Assembly: GCA_963808725.1 (NCBI GenBank) | Contig: CAWEGO010000003.1 | Location: 863,806 to 927,805 of the forward strand | Direction: 5' to 3' | Source of the DNA: JAHFUA01 sp963808725 | GTDB lineage: Bacteria; Acidobacteriota; Terriglobia; Terriglobales; Acidobacteriaceae | Length of the DNA stretch: 64,000 nt | Shown here: piece by piece, positions 43,498-52,516 of the stretch | Numbering within the stretch: position 1 is the stretch's first letter | Layout: each line of letters starts with the position of its first letter | Notes under the pieces: generated by a model | What the model was told of the DNA's origin: nothing | Seen by the model: the letters and a program-made list of their open reading frames with translations, nothing else | Database searches by the model: none | Position numbers and translations under genes: made by a program

Positions 43498-46400
43498 ATG
43501 AGCGTCAATATTGGCTTGGACATCGGGGCGGTCAGCCTCAAACTGGCGGCCCTCGGCGCCGCGGGCGACGCCGCGCTATTTCAATCTCTCGCCGAGGAGA
43601 AGAAGGACAGCTTCTTCCCTGCGCATTTCCCTGCCGCGAGCGCGTGGGCGGAACGTCCGCTGGTGCTCTCGCGCTATCGGCGTATCCAGAGTAGTCCCAT
43701 CCAGTCCACCTTCGATCTGCTCAAAGAGTTCTACGAGTACGTTCCGGAGCAGGCGGTGGAAGGCATCCGCGTGACCGGCTCCGGCAGCCAGCTCATCGCC
43801 AGGGTCCTCGGCATTTATTTCGAGAATGAGTTTCGCGCGCTGGCCAAGGGAGTGCGTGTGTTCTATCCCGAGGTGCGGACGGTCTTCGAGATGGGCGGTG
43901 AAGCTTCCAAGTACCTGCGCCTGGAGTCGGGGGAAGAGTCGAAGTACCTGGGGATCGTGGACTATTCAGCGAGCGGGGACTGCGCCGCGGGGACGGGGTC
44001 GTTCATCGACCAGCAAGCCTCACGGCTGTTGTACTCGGTGGATGAGGTGGGCCGGGCAGCGGCCTCGGCCAGTTGCGCGGCACGGATCGCCGGACGCTGC
44101 TCGGTGTTCGCCAAGAGCGACATGATCCATGCCCAGCAGAAGGGCTACACCACCGAGCAGATCCTGCGTGGGCTCTGCGACGCGGTGGCGCGCAACTTCA
44201 AGTCCAGCATCGTCAAGGGGCGCGAGGTGGCGCCGCCGGTGGCTTTCATCGGCGCGGTGGCGCTGAACCAGGGCGTGCGCAACGCGCTGCGCGAGGTCTT
44301 CAAGCTGGCGGAATCCGAGTTCCTGGTACCCGAGCTGCACGCCTGGATGGGCGCGGTGGGCGCGGCGCTATTCGAGGCCGAGGAGGCGCGCAAGCGCTCC
44401 TTCAAGCGCATTCATCAGTTGCAGCGGCACGCAGCCGCCAAACGCAGCTTTGCCGGCGCCGATCCGCTCTCCATGCAACAGGTGGTGCTGCTGCGCGATC
44501 GCGTGGACGACACCCGCCAGCTCGCGCCGGGCGAGATCGTCGACGCCTATCTCGGGATCGATGTCGGCTCGGTGAGCACGAACCTGGTCGCCATCGATGC
44601 GGCCGGCAACCTGCTGCACGAGATCTACCTGCGCACGCAGGGCCGGCCCATCGAAGTGGTGAATCAGGGACTGGCGGAGATCGCGGCCGTGCTGGGACCG
44701 CAGCTTCGGATTCTCGGCGTCGGCACCACCGGCTCCGGGCGCGAATTGATCGGCGAACTGGTGGGCGCCGATACTGTCAACGACGAGATTACCGCTCACA
44801 AAACCGGTTCCATGCACGTCTGCCGGCGGCTGGATATGGAGACGGTGGACACCATCTTCGAGATCGGCGGACAGGACTCCAAATTCATCAGCATCGACCG
44901 CGGCGTGGTGGTGGACTTCACCATGAATGAGGCCTGCGCCGCCGGCACCGGATCGTTTCTCGAAGAGCAAGCCGAAAAGCTGGGGGTGCAGATCAAGGGC
45001 GAGTTCGCGCGGCTGGCGCTCGCGTCGCGCAGTCCGGCGCGGCTGGGCGAGCGCTGCACCGTGTTCATGGAGCGCGACGTGACCTCGCTGATGCTGAAGG
45101 GCGCGGAGGTTGGCGACCTGTGCGCCGGCCTGGCGTACTCGGTGGCGCTGAACTATTTGAACCGGGTGGTGCGGGGCCGCCGCATCGGCAACGTGATCTA
45201 CTTTCAGGGTGGCACGGCGTACAACGACGCGGTAGCGGCGGCGTTCTCGCAGATTCTGGGCAAGCGCGTCATCGTGCCGCCGCACAACGGCGTAATCGGC
45301 GCCATCGGCATGGCGTTGATCGCGCGCGACCTCATGCAAGCTTCCGGCCAGCCCAGCAGGTTTCGCGGCTACGACCTGGACCAGGTCAATTACCAGACTC
45401 GCGAATTCGTCTGCCACGCCTGCTCCAATTACTGCGACATGAAGGAGTTCGTCATCGAGGGGCAGCGCAGCTACTGGGGCGACAAGTGCTCGGACAAATT
45501 CCGCAAGCGCGCCCGCACCGACCGCAAGCCGGTAATCGACGATTTGATCGAGTACCGCGACAAGCTGCTGGAGGAAGTGCTTCGCCCACCGCTGGGACGC
45601 GGCAAGAAGATCGGCGTGCCCCGCACCATGTACTTCTACGACCGCTTCCCCTTCTGGTGCGCCTACTTCCAGGAGCTGGGATTCGAGGTGGTGGTGTCGC
45701 CGCACACCGACGGCAAGATCGCCGCCGCGGGCGACGAGCTGGCTATCGCGCAGCCCTGCTTCCCCATCATCGTCGCGCACGGACACGTGCAGGAGCTGGC
45801 GCGCCAGGGAGTGGATTACATCCTGCTTCCCAACATGATGGACTATGAGGCGCCGGCGTGGACTTCGGCGTCGCACCTCTGCCCGTGGAACCAGACCCTG
45901 CCCTTCGTGATCCGCGCCGTGCCGCAATTGGAGCCGATGCGCGACCGCATCCTCGCTCCGACTGTACATTTCCGCTTGGGGCGCAAAAAGGTTGAAGAAG
46001 AACTCGCCACCTTCGCCAAGCAAACGCTGAATGTATCGCGTCGCGCCAGCAATCGCGCCGTGCTAGTGGCTTATGCGGCGCAGGGAGCGTTCACCGAAGC
46101 GCTGCTCGAAACCGGACGAAGGGCGCTCGCTCGCCTGGAAAAAAGCGGCGAGCCGGCGCTGGTGCTGGTGGGACGCCCCTACAACATGTACGACCGCAGC
46201 ACCAATTGCGATATCCCGCGCAAGCTGCGCGCACTCTACGGCGCCAACGTGCTGCCCATGGATTTCCTCCCGCTCGACGACGAGGAAATCCTGGATGTGA
46301 ATCCCAACATGTACTGGAACTCGGGGCGGCGCATTCTGGCGGCGGCGCGCATGACGCGGCGCTATCCCAACCTGCACGTGGTCTACATCTCCAACTTCAA

Positions 46401-46548
46401 GTGCGGGCCGGATTCTTACATCAAGTCGTTTATGAACGAGGCCGGCCGCAAGCCCGGGCTGGTGCTGCAGTTCGACGGCCATTCCAACGACGCCGGTTTC
46501 ATTACCCGCTGCGAAGCCTATCTCGACAGCAAAGGATTCCTGCGATGA
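43498..46548 (+). CDS. Acyl-CoA dehydratase activase-related protein (two BadF/BcrA ATPase domains plus DUF2229)
   Basis: A 1016-residue cytoplasmic protein. Two ASKHA-type ATPase domains in tandem (about 1-310 and 345-610) each carry IGLDIGAVSLK/LGIDVGSVSTN and a CAAGTGSF motif, whose cysteine is part of the 4Fe-4S site in 2-hydroxyacyl-CoA dehydratase activators. A DUF2229-type region (about 630-1016) follows with more cysteines (CHACSNYCDMK, CFPII, NFKCGPDS). Family members are ATP-driven reductases that transfer single electrons to partner dehydratases. Its stop overlaps the start of the next gene (ATGA at 46545), which carries the rest of what is often one longer protein. No acyl-CoA enzyme lies nearby. 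Confidence 0.88.
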   Translation: MSVNIGLDIGAVSLKLAALGAAGDAALFQSLAEEKKDSFFPAHFPAASAWAERPLVLSRYRRIQSSPIQSTFDLLKEFYEYVPEQAVEGIRVTGSGSQLIARVLGIYFENEFRALAKGVRVFYPEVRTVFEMGGEASKYLRLESGEESKYLGIVDYSASGDCAAGTGSFIDQQASRLLYSVDEVGRAAASASCAARIAGRCSVFAKSDMIHAQQKGYTTEQILRGLCDAVARNFKSSIVKGREVAPPVAFIGAVALNQGVRNALREVFKLAESEFLVPELHAWMGAVGAALFEAEEARKRSFKRIHQLQRHAAAKRSFAGADPLSMQQVVLLRDRVDDTRQLAPGEIVDAYLGIDVGSVSTNLVAIDAAGNLLHEIYLRTQGRPIEVVNQGLAEIAAVLGPQLRILGVGTTGSGRELIGELVGADTVNDEITAHKTGSMHVCRRLDMETVDTIFEIGGQDSKFISIDRGVVVDFTMNEACAAGTGSFLEEQAEKLGVQIKGEFARLALASRSPARLGERCTVFMERDVTSLMLKGAEVGDLCAGLAYSVALNYLNRVVRGRRIGNVIYFQGGTAYNDAVAAAFSQILGKRVIVPPHNGVIGAIGMALIARDLMQASGQPSRFRGYDLDQVNYQTREFVCHACSNYCDMKEFVIEGQRSYWGDKCSDKFRKRARTDRKPVIDDLIEYRDKLLEEVLRPPLGRGKKIGVPRTMYFYDRFPFWCAYFQELGFEVVVSPHTDGKIAAAGDELAIAQPCFPIIVAHGHVQELARQGVDYILLPNMMDYEAPAWTSASHLCPWNQTLPFVIRAVPQLEPMRDRILAPTVHFRLGRKKVEEELATFAKQTLNVSRRASNRAVLVAYAAQGAFTEALLETGRRALARLEKSGEPALVLVGRPYNMYDRSTNCDIPRKLRALYGANVLPMDFLPLDDEEILDVNPNMYWNSGRRILAAARMTRRYPNLHVVYISNFKCGPDSYIKSFMNEAGRKPGLVLQFDGHSNDAGFITRCEAYLDSKGFLR

Positions 46549-46611
46549 GCGCCCTCCGCCACCAGCATGTAAGCCGTAAAGTCGGCGCCGACAATCCGCT
46601 GTACGGGAAAG

Positions 46612-47868
46612 ATGGTCTACGTGCCGGCGATGTCCGAGGCACATCCGGAAGCCTTCGCGGCGGTGTTCCGTTGGCTGGGCGTGGAAGCCCATCCCACCCC
46701 GGCTTCGGACGCGCGCACCCGCGAACTGGGCGGCAAATTCACCGCCGGCGATGAGTGCTATCCCGCCAAGGTCACGGTGGGGGACTTCCTGCGCATCATG
46801 GAACAGCCGGAATTCGATCCCCGGCGGACGGTGTTCTTCATGGCCGCTGCCGACGGTCCTTGCCGCTTCGGCCAGTACGCGCCCTATCTGAAGAGGCTGC
46901 TTTCGGAAATCGGTCGCGGCGAAGTGCAGATTCTTTCCCCCAGCAGCCAGAACGGCTATGCCGATCTGGGCGACATCGCCACACCGTTTATGAGGGCGGG
47001 ATGGCGGGCGCTGGTCTGCGGCGACTTGCTGCACAAGGCGCTGCTCGAAACCCGTCCTTACGAAGACGCCAGCGGCGCCGCCGACCAGGTGTTCCAGGAA
47101 AGCCTCCGCGATCTGTGCCAGACCATTGAAGCCAGTTGCGCCGAGCCCGACTGCCAACTGCGCGGCCTGGTGGAGTCGATGCGGCGCGCCCGCGAGCGCT
47201 TCCGGCGCGTACCCGCACACTACGATCCCGAGATGCCGCTGATCGGCGTGGTGGGAGAAATCTTCTGCCGCCTGAACACCTTCAGCAATGAAGACCTGGT
47301 GCGCAAGCTGGAAGGGTACGGCGCCGAGGCCTGGCTGAGCGACATCGCCGAGTGGATCGGCTACAGCAACCAGGAAGTCCGCCGCAAACTCCGGCTCTGC
47401 GGCCGGGGATGGTCGCTGGAGATGGTGAAAGCCAAGCTCCGCGAGCACGTGCAGCACGGCGACGAGCACGCGCTGCGGGCGCCCTTCCGCGAGGACTGGA
47501 TCGGTTACGAAGAGCCGGAGATCGAGCAACTCCTGGAACTGGGCGCGCCCTATCTGCCGCACACTGGCGCAGAAGGCGAGATGGCGCTCAGCGCCGGCAA
47601 GGCCGTCTACCTGGCGCAGCACGGCGCCGACGGCATCATCGATATCAGCCCCTTCACCTGCATGAATGGCATCGTGAGCGAGTCGGTGTATCCCAAGCTG
47701 AGCAAGGATTACGGCGGGATCCCCATCCGCAACTTCTATTTCGACGGCACCCAGTCCGACCTCGACCGCGATCTCGGGATCTATATGGAGCTGGCGCGTT
47801 CCTATCGGGCGAAGAAGCGGTACGCGCGGCGCTATCCCGCGTATTTCGGACTGCCGGTAGTAGCCTAG
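46612..47868 (+). CDS. Partner protein of the activase (2-hydroxyacyl-CoA dehydratase-like/DUF2229 C-terminal part), probably frameshifted
   Basis: The readable frame gives 418 residues (VYVPAMSEAHPEAF onward) with GDECYPAKVTVGDF, ADGPCRFGQYAPYL, GEIFCRLNTFSNEDL and SPFTCMNGIVSE. The four cysteine motifs fit a 4Fe-4S dehydratase-like fold. The natural start is probably the ATG at 46545, which overlaps the upstream stop and reads about 20 codons (to NPLYGK) before the frame shifts by one base near GGGAAAGATGG (46600-46612). The ATG at 46612 has only GGGAAAG immediately before it, too close for a normal ribosome site. One extra A or G in that run would explain the break. Confidence 0.78.
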   Translation: MVYVPAMSEAHPEAFAAVFRWLGVEAHPTPASDARTRELGGKFTAGDECYPAKVTVGDFLRIMEQPEFDPRRTVFFMAAADGPCRFGQYAPYLKRLLSEIGRGEVQILSPSSQNGYADLGDIATPFMRAGWRALVCGDLLHKALLETRPYEDASGAADQVFQESLRDLCQTIEASCAEPDCQLRGLVESMRRARERFRRVPAHYDPEMPLIGVVGEIFCRLNTFSNEDLVRKLEGYGAEAWLSDIAEWIGYSNQEVRRKLRLCGRGWSLEMVKAKLREHVQHGDEHALRAPFREDWIGYEEPEIEQLLELGAPYLPHTGAEGEMALSAGKAVYLAQHGADGIIDISPFTCMNGIVSESVYPKLSKDYGGIPIRNFYFDGTQSDLDRDLGIYMELARSYRAKKRYARRYPAYFGLPVVA

Positions 47869-47976
47869 TCCCGGCCTCCTGGCCCAAACCTGCGCCCACA
47901 GGCCATTGCCAAGATATCCCGGCCCGAGTAGTAGTGTGCCCCCCATTGAAGTCCAAACCACTCCGAGGAGAAACAC

Positions 47977-49692
47977 ATGAAGAACCTTGCTGAAAACCGT
48001 GATCGGGGCAGACACGTCTCGGGGGCTCTCTCAGTTTTCTTGCTGGTTGCGGTTGCGTTCGGTGCGAGCGCTGCGGCTGCCACCACTTGCGCAAGCCTCA
48101 CCAGCCTGTCGCTGCCAAACACCACCATCACACTCGCCCAATCCTATGCAGCCGGTGCAACCGTTACCGGCACCACCGTTGCTCCGGCCGGTCTCTGCCG
48201 GGTGGCGGGCACCGTCAAACCGGGGCCGATGTCGGACATCCACTTCGAAGTCTGGATCCCGACCGATGGAAGCTGGAACGGCAAGTACCAGCAGGTCGGC
48301 AATGGCGGCTTCGCTGGTGCGATTGAGTATTCCGCCGTCGCCAACGCGGTTTCGCGCGGCTATGCTAGTGCATCAACCGATGACGGCACCTCGGGTCCTC
48401 CGAGCGGCGCGCCAGCCTTTGTCGGGAACGAGGATGTACTGCTCGACTACGGATACCGTGCCATCAAGGTGACGACCGACGACTCGAGGGCCATCGTCGC
48501 GGCGCTGATGGGCGAGAACCCTCGCCTATCCTATTTTGTAGGCTGCTCGGACGGCGGCAAAGAAGCCTTGAAGGAAGCCCAGCTCTATCCCGACGACTTT
48601 GACGGCATCATCGTGGGATCGCCCGTCAACGACCAGATCGGCGAGTTCGGCTCGTCCTATCTCTATAACATGGAAGTGACCCTCAACGGTCCGCAGACCG
48701 GCGGCGTTCCCGACGCTTACATTCCGGCCAGCCAGTTCCCCCTGCTCACTAACGCGGCACTTGCTCAATGTGTCGGCAAAGATGGTGGCCTGGCAACCGA
48801 CACATTTCTCAGCGATCCGCGGCAGTGCTTCTTTGATCCCAAGGTTGTCGAGTGTACGGGAGGCCAGACTCCGCCCGCTTGCCTGACTCACGCTCAGGTG
48901 GAAGCGGCGAGAAAGATATACTTTGGCCCCCACAATGAACGTGGCGAACTGCTCTTTCCTGGTTATGAGCCGGGCGGAGAGGTCTCCGGCGGTTGGTCCT
49001 CCTGGATTTCCGGAACTTCCCCCGCTACGCCTCCGGCTGACGGAGCCTTACAAGCTGTTCTCGGCTATGGTTTCACCTGCGACCTGTATCTGGGGGTTAC
49101 AACCTGCAACTATCTCGGCGTGGACGTGGACGAGCAGGACGCCATCACCCGCAAGACTCTCCAGCCTATCCTCAGTTCCGTCAATCCCGACCTGAGACCG
49201 TTCCACCGCCGTGGCGGCAAGATGATCCAGTATGCCGGATGGAACGACACCGCCATCGCGCCCGAGAACGGCCTCAACTACTATCGGGCGGTCGAGCGCA
49301 CCATGGGCGATGTTCACGACTTCTATCGTGTCTTCATGGTGCCGGGCATGGCGCACTGCAGCGGCGGCGCCGGTCCCAACGCGTTTGGCAACGGTGTTAA
49401 CGGTCCGACCGTCGATGCCGAACACGACGTCTTGAAGGCCCTGGAGCGCTGGGTGGAAGAAGGAGTCGCTCCGCGCAAGATTATCGGGACAAATTACGTG
49501 AACAACACACCGCCCACAGTCCAATTCCAGCGGCCGCTATGCCCCTACCCGCAACGTGGCGAGTACAAGGGGAGTGGCGATCCCAACGACGCATCCAGCT
49601 TCAAGTGCGTTAACCATTTTGACGATTTCGACCCCAGAAACCTTGGCCCGCAGGTTGCTTACACCGATCACGATCACGACGATCACAAGTAG
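47977..49692 (+). CDS. Tannase/feruloyl esterase family protein
   Basis: A 571-residue secreted serine hydrolase with a signal peptide (about residues 17-36). The catalytic triad of the family is visible: Ser in GCSDGGKEAL (near 190, usually GCSxGG), Asp in YAGWNDTAI (near 424) and His in PGMAHCSGG (near 459), whose adjacent Cys matches the CS-D-HC arrangement typical of tannases. Likely substrates are plant phenolic esters such as gallate or ferulate esters. The last ten residues are Asp/His only (DHDHDDHK), a possible metal-binding tail. GAGGAG precedes the ATG; a terminator follows. Confidence 0.9.
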   Translation: MKNLAENRDRGRHVSGALSVFLLVAVAFGASAAAATTCASLTSLSLPNTTITLAQSYAAGATVTGTTVAPAGLCRVAGTVKPGPMSDIHFEVWIPTDGSWNGKYQQVGNGGFAGAIEYSAVANAVSRGYASASTDDGTSGPPSGAPAFVGNEDVLLDYGYRAIKVTTDDSRAIVAALMGENPRLSYFVGCSDGGKEALKEAQLYPDDFDGIIVGSPVNDQIGEFGSSYLYNMEVTLNGPQTGGVPDAYIPASQFPLLTNAALAQCVGKDGGLATDTFLSDPRQCFFDPKVVECTGGQTPPACLTHAQVEAARKIYFGPHNERGELLFPGYEPGGEVSGGWSSWISGTSPATPPADGALQAVLGYGFTCDLYLGVTTCNYLGVDVDEQDAITRKTLQPILSSVNPDLRPFHRRGGKMIQYAGWNDTAIAPENGLNYYRAVERTMGDVHDFYRVFMVPGMAHCSGGAGPNAFGNGVNGPTVDAEHDVLKALERWVEEGVAPRKIIGTNYVNNTPPTVQFQRPLCPYPQRGEYKGSGDPNDASSFKCVNHFDDFDPRNLGPQVAYTDHDHDDHK

Positions 49693-49713
49693 TGAAGGGA
49701 TGTAATCGGCAAC

Positions 49714-49745
49714 AGGCGCGCATCGCCAGGTGCGCGCCTTCTTTT
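49714..49745 (+). terminator. Rho-independent terminator after the tannase-family gene
   Basis: AGGCGCGCA (49714-49722) pairs perfectly with TGCGCGCCT (49731-49739) and is followed by TTCTTTTC. Confidence 0.88.
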
Positions 49746-49919
49746 CTGGGTGCCACCATTGAGTTACCTCAGGGGCTGAAGCTCACATTTCAAGGATCGC
49801 ATTCATGCAGGCCTGAAGGCCTGCTCCACCACTGACCCACTACCCTCTGACCGGCGGCTGGCGTCGCCACGTCCCCTGGCGCCGTTGCGCGAAGGTCTCG
49901 CTCGCGGCATACTCGAGAT

Positions 49920-51185
49920 ATGGCAACGCTCGGCGCCGGGCCGGTGACAAACCGGGTCGCACTGGCTAGCGCAACCAGCCGGCGCGCTCTGGCGGTGAGC
50001 TGCGGTGTGCACGCGCTGCACGATGGTTACACCGATCTTTTGTACGTCCTGCTGCCGCTGTGGCAGTCAGAATTCGGTTTGGGCTATGCCACGGTTGGGA
50101 TGCTGCGCTCCGTTTACGTCGGCCTGATGGCCGGATTGCAGGTGCCCGCCAGCGTGGCCGCGCAGCGCACCAGCAACGTTCTCATGCTCACCGTCGGGAC
50201 GGCACTGGCAGCGGCCGGATATCTGGTCGCCGGCGCCAGCACCGGGCTCGTGGTGTTGGTGCTCGCACTGGCCATCGGCGGCATCGGTTCGAGCACTCAG
50301 CACCCGATCGGCTCCAGCGTGGTGGCGCATGCCTATGACGGAGCGAAATCGCGCGCCGCTCTCGGCACCTATAATTTCTCCGGCGACCTGGGGAAGATGG
50401 CATTGCCCGTCACCACGGCATGGCTGATCACGCGGCTGCCCTGGCGCACTGCCCTCTCAATCGTGGGTCTGGCCGGGCTCGCACTGGCTATCGCCATCCC
50501 TTTTCTTTTGCGCGGCACCGGCGCCGGGAGATTGGCTCGGTCCACACTTACCGCCGCAGCGTCGGGGACTGCCGCACGCGGAGTGGATACACCCGGCATA
50601 CGTGTCGGCGGGACTACGATCAGCAGTTTTCGGCTGCTCTTTGGCATTGGAGTTCTCGATACCGCAACCCGCATGGGCTTCCTCACTTATCTGCCGTTTC
50701 TGCTGCGGGCCAAAGGCGCGCCCGTCGCCACCATCGGACTGGCACTGTCATTGGTGTTTGCCGGAGGAGCCACGGGAAAGCTGGTCTGCGGCTTTCTGGG
50801 CGCGCGGCTGGGAGTGTTGACCACGGTCCTGCTGACCGAAGGCCTCACCGCAGCCGGAATCCTGGCTCTGCTGCCCCTGCATCTTGTCCCCGGCCTGGCG
50901 CTATTGCCGCTGATTGGCATCGCCTTGAACGGAACTTCATCGGTGCTCTATGGCACTGTCCCGGAGCTGGTGTCGGTAGAGCGCCGGCAACGCGCCTTCG
51001 GCATGTTCTATACCGGAACCATCGGCGCCGGCGCGGTCTCGCCCGCAATTTACGGGCTCTTCGCGGACGCCCTGGGAGTGCCGGCTACCCTGATCCTGGT
51101 AGCCGGAGTGGTGCTGCTCACACTGCCGCTCGCGTGGCTGCTGAATCCGGCGCTGCAGCGGCTGCGGGCGAACGCAAGCGCATAG
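49920..51185 (+). CDS. MFS transporter, fosmidomycin-resistance (Fsr)-like
   Basis: A 421-residue, twelve-helix major facilitator. The first helix region, GVHALHDGYTDLLYVLLPLW, is the hallmark of the Fsr family of drug exporters. GGIGSSTQHPIGSSVVAHAY also fits that family. It probably exports a toxic compound by proton antiport; the true substrate is unknown. The start at 49920 has no strong ribosome site. Confidence 0.85.
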   Translation: MATLGAGPVTNRVALASATSRRALAVSCGVHALHDGYTDLLYVLLPLWQSEFGLGYATVGMLRSVYVGLMAGLQVPASVAAQRTSNVLMLTVGTALAAAGYLVAGASTGLVVLVLALAIGGIGSSTQHPIGSSVVAHAYDGAKSRAALGTYNFSGDLGKMALPVTTAWLITRLPWRTALSIVGLAGLALAIAIPFLLRGTGAGRLARSTLTAAASGTAARGVDTPGIRVGGTTISSFRLLFGIGVLDTATRMGFLTYLPFLLRAKGAPVATIGLALSLVFAGGATGKLVCGFLGARLGVLTTVLLTEGLTAAGILALLPLHLVPGLALLPLIGIALNGTSSVLYGTVPELVSVERRQRAFGMFYTGTIGAGAVSPAIYGLFADALGVPATLILVAGVVLLTLPLAWLLNPALQRLRANASA

Positions 51186-51187
51186 TC

Positions 51188-51241
51188 CTATTTAGCGGCT
51201 GAGAGTTTTGCCACCGGCACTCGCGGCTGGGCCTCGTGCGT
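51188..51241 (-). pseudogene. Short remnant matching the C-terminus of the amidohydrolase at 52517
   Basis: On the minus strand this reads HEAQPRVPVAKLSAAK-stop, matching REVQPRVPAAKLSAGG at the end of the amidohydrolase encoded at 52517. The rest of such a gene is absent. It lies 1.3 kb from the intact gene and suggests that a duplicate was replaced or deleted. The remaining gap up to 51459 shows nothing else I can identify. Confidence 0.5.
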
Positions 51242-51459
51242 CGAAGAGAAGAGGATCCCCAAGCTGGCCGAAAACCACCACCCTGGTGGAATCGAGCCAC
51301 CGCGGAGCGGCAAATCGCCGCATGCTCAAGAGGCCTTGTCCGGTTTAACTTGCTGAGAAAAGGCTGTTAATGAGATTTCCTCTGCTCACCTAACAATTGG
51401 GGCTCGACGTGCAAATGTGGAGCCTTTGCCCGAGCATTCGCTGGCGGGAGGGAACGGCC

Positions 51460-52344
51460 ATGGCGAAATCCACTCGACTGAAAGTCATCTTTGGCGGAAT
51501 GGCGGCTCTTGCACTGGTTTGCTTGCCGAACCCGGCGGCGGCGCGGCGTGGCGGCGGGGGAGGATTCCACGGCGGAGGAGGAAAAGGGTTTCATGGCGGA
51601 GGCAAATTCCATGGCGGTCACTTCTCTGCCAAGGGCGGAGGCCGCTTTCATGGCGGCGGCAGCTTTCGTGGCAGCGCCCGTGGAATGGCGCCGCGGACGG
51701 GCGGATTTGGGCACGCGAACAATTTCGCGTACGGGAGCAGCCGGTCGTCGTTCGGCGGAAATTGGATGAGCGCCGGCAGGACCAGCATGGCTCGGCCATC
51801 GAGCCCGTACTTCGGGCGTTCTGGTACGGGCGGCAACAGGGGTTGGGGAGGTGGCACTAGCTGGACGGCATCGGGAGCGCACACATCTAACACGGCGTCC
51901 GGCTGGCATTCTTTCGGGTCGGCGAATCGTGGCGGCGCAGGCACCGCGCTCGCAAACGGATTTAACGGCTTGGCGTCCGCGGCGGGGACGGCTCTTCATG
52001 GCGCCGCGAGCTTGGCCGGGGCTGGGCGTTCGTTAGGGTCGACGGCGGTGTCGAGCGCACTGTCCGGCCATCCGTTTGGCGGCACGGGCTTCGGCTCCGG
52101 CGGCTTTGGCGGGAGTGGCGGCTGTTGGAATTGCGGCGGCGGGGGCGTCGGCTGGTCGGGACCAGGCTGGGGATGGGACGCTTACTGGGCGCCATACTAC
52201 GTGTACAACCCGTACTGGGCGTGGCCATACTACGGGGCGTACCCGGCACCGGCAGCGGTTTACGGCTATGGCGATCCGTACGCAGGCCAGAACTACGCGC
52301 CGGACAATTCAGGAGACTACCTGTATCAAGGTCCCGGGCAGTGA
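51460..52344 (+). CDS. Secreted Gly/His-rich low-complexity protein
   Basis: A 294-residue product with a signal peptide (RLKVIFGGMAALALVCLPNPAAA). Residues 29-70 are made of FHGGGGK/FHGGH-type repeats, the middle is Ser/Gly-rich, and the C-terminus is Tyr/Trp/Pro-rich (WAPYYVYNPYWAWPYYGAYP). The His-Gly repeats could bind metal. I recognise no domain; similar Gly-rich exported proteins are common in this phylum. The start at 51460 has GGAGGGAA upstream. Confidence 0.7.
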   Translation: MAKSTRLKVIFGGMAALALVCLPNPAAARRGGGGGFHGGGGKGFHGGGKFHGGHFSAKGGGRFHGGGSFRGSARGMAPRTGGFGHANNFAYGSSRSSFGGNWMSAGRTSMARPSSPYFGRSGTGGNRGWGGGTSWTASGAHTSNTASGWHSFGSANRGGAGTALANGFNGLASAAGTALHGAASLAGAGRSLGSTAVSSALSGHPFGGTGFGSGGFGGSGGCWNCGGGGVGWSGPGWGWDAYWAPYYVYNPYWAWPYYGAYPAPAAVYGYGDPYAGQNYAPDNSGDYLYQGPGQ

Positions 52345-52399
52345 CAACCGAGCCGGGGCTGCCGTGGGCGTGAGAGCGCATTCTTAACACCCGGTAGCG

Positions 52400-52515
52400 G
52401 TTTGGATTGGCGGTGGAAGCGCCGGGCTTCAGCCCGGCGAAAAGGCGCCTTAATGAAAAAAGGGCTTTAGCCCCAGGGCCTAAAGGCCATATTCTGTTGG
52501 GCACTCAGTCGCAGG
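52400..52515. repeat. Palindromic intergenic repeats
   Basis: CGCCGGGCTTCAGCCCGGCG and GCAGGCCTAAAGGCCTGC are perfect hairpins, with GGGCTTTAGCCC and GGGCCTAAAGGCC between. Typical short palindromic repeats between convergent genes; may act as a bidirectional terminator. Confidence 0.65.
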
Positions 52516-52516
52516 C

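Noticed and set aside
46600..46612. Programmed ribosomal frameshift in the activase partner gene
   Set aside because: The GGGAAAG run is not in the X-XXY-YYZ phase, the needed shift is +1, and no stimulatory structure was seen. An indel is the simpler explanation.
44368..48015. Long minus-strand open frames (551 and 650 codons) opposite the activase genes
   Set aside because: Low-complexity products antisense to well-supported proteins.
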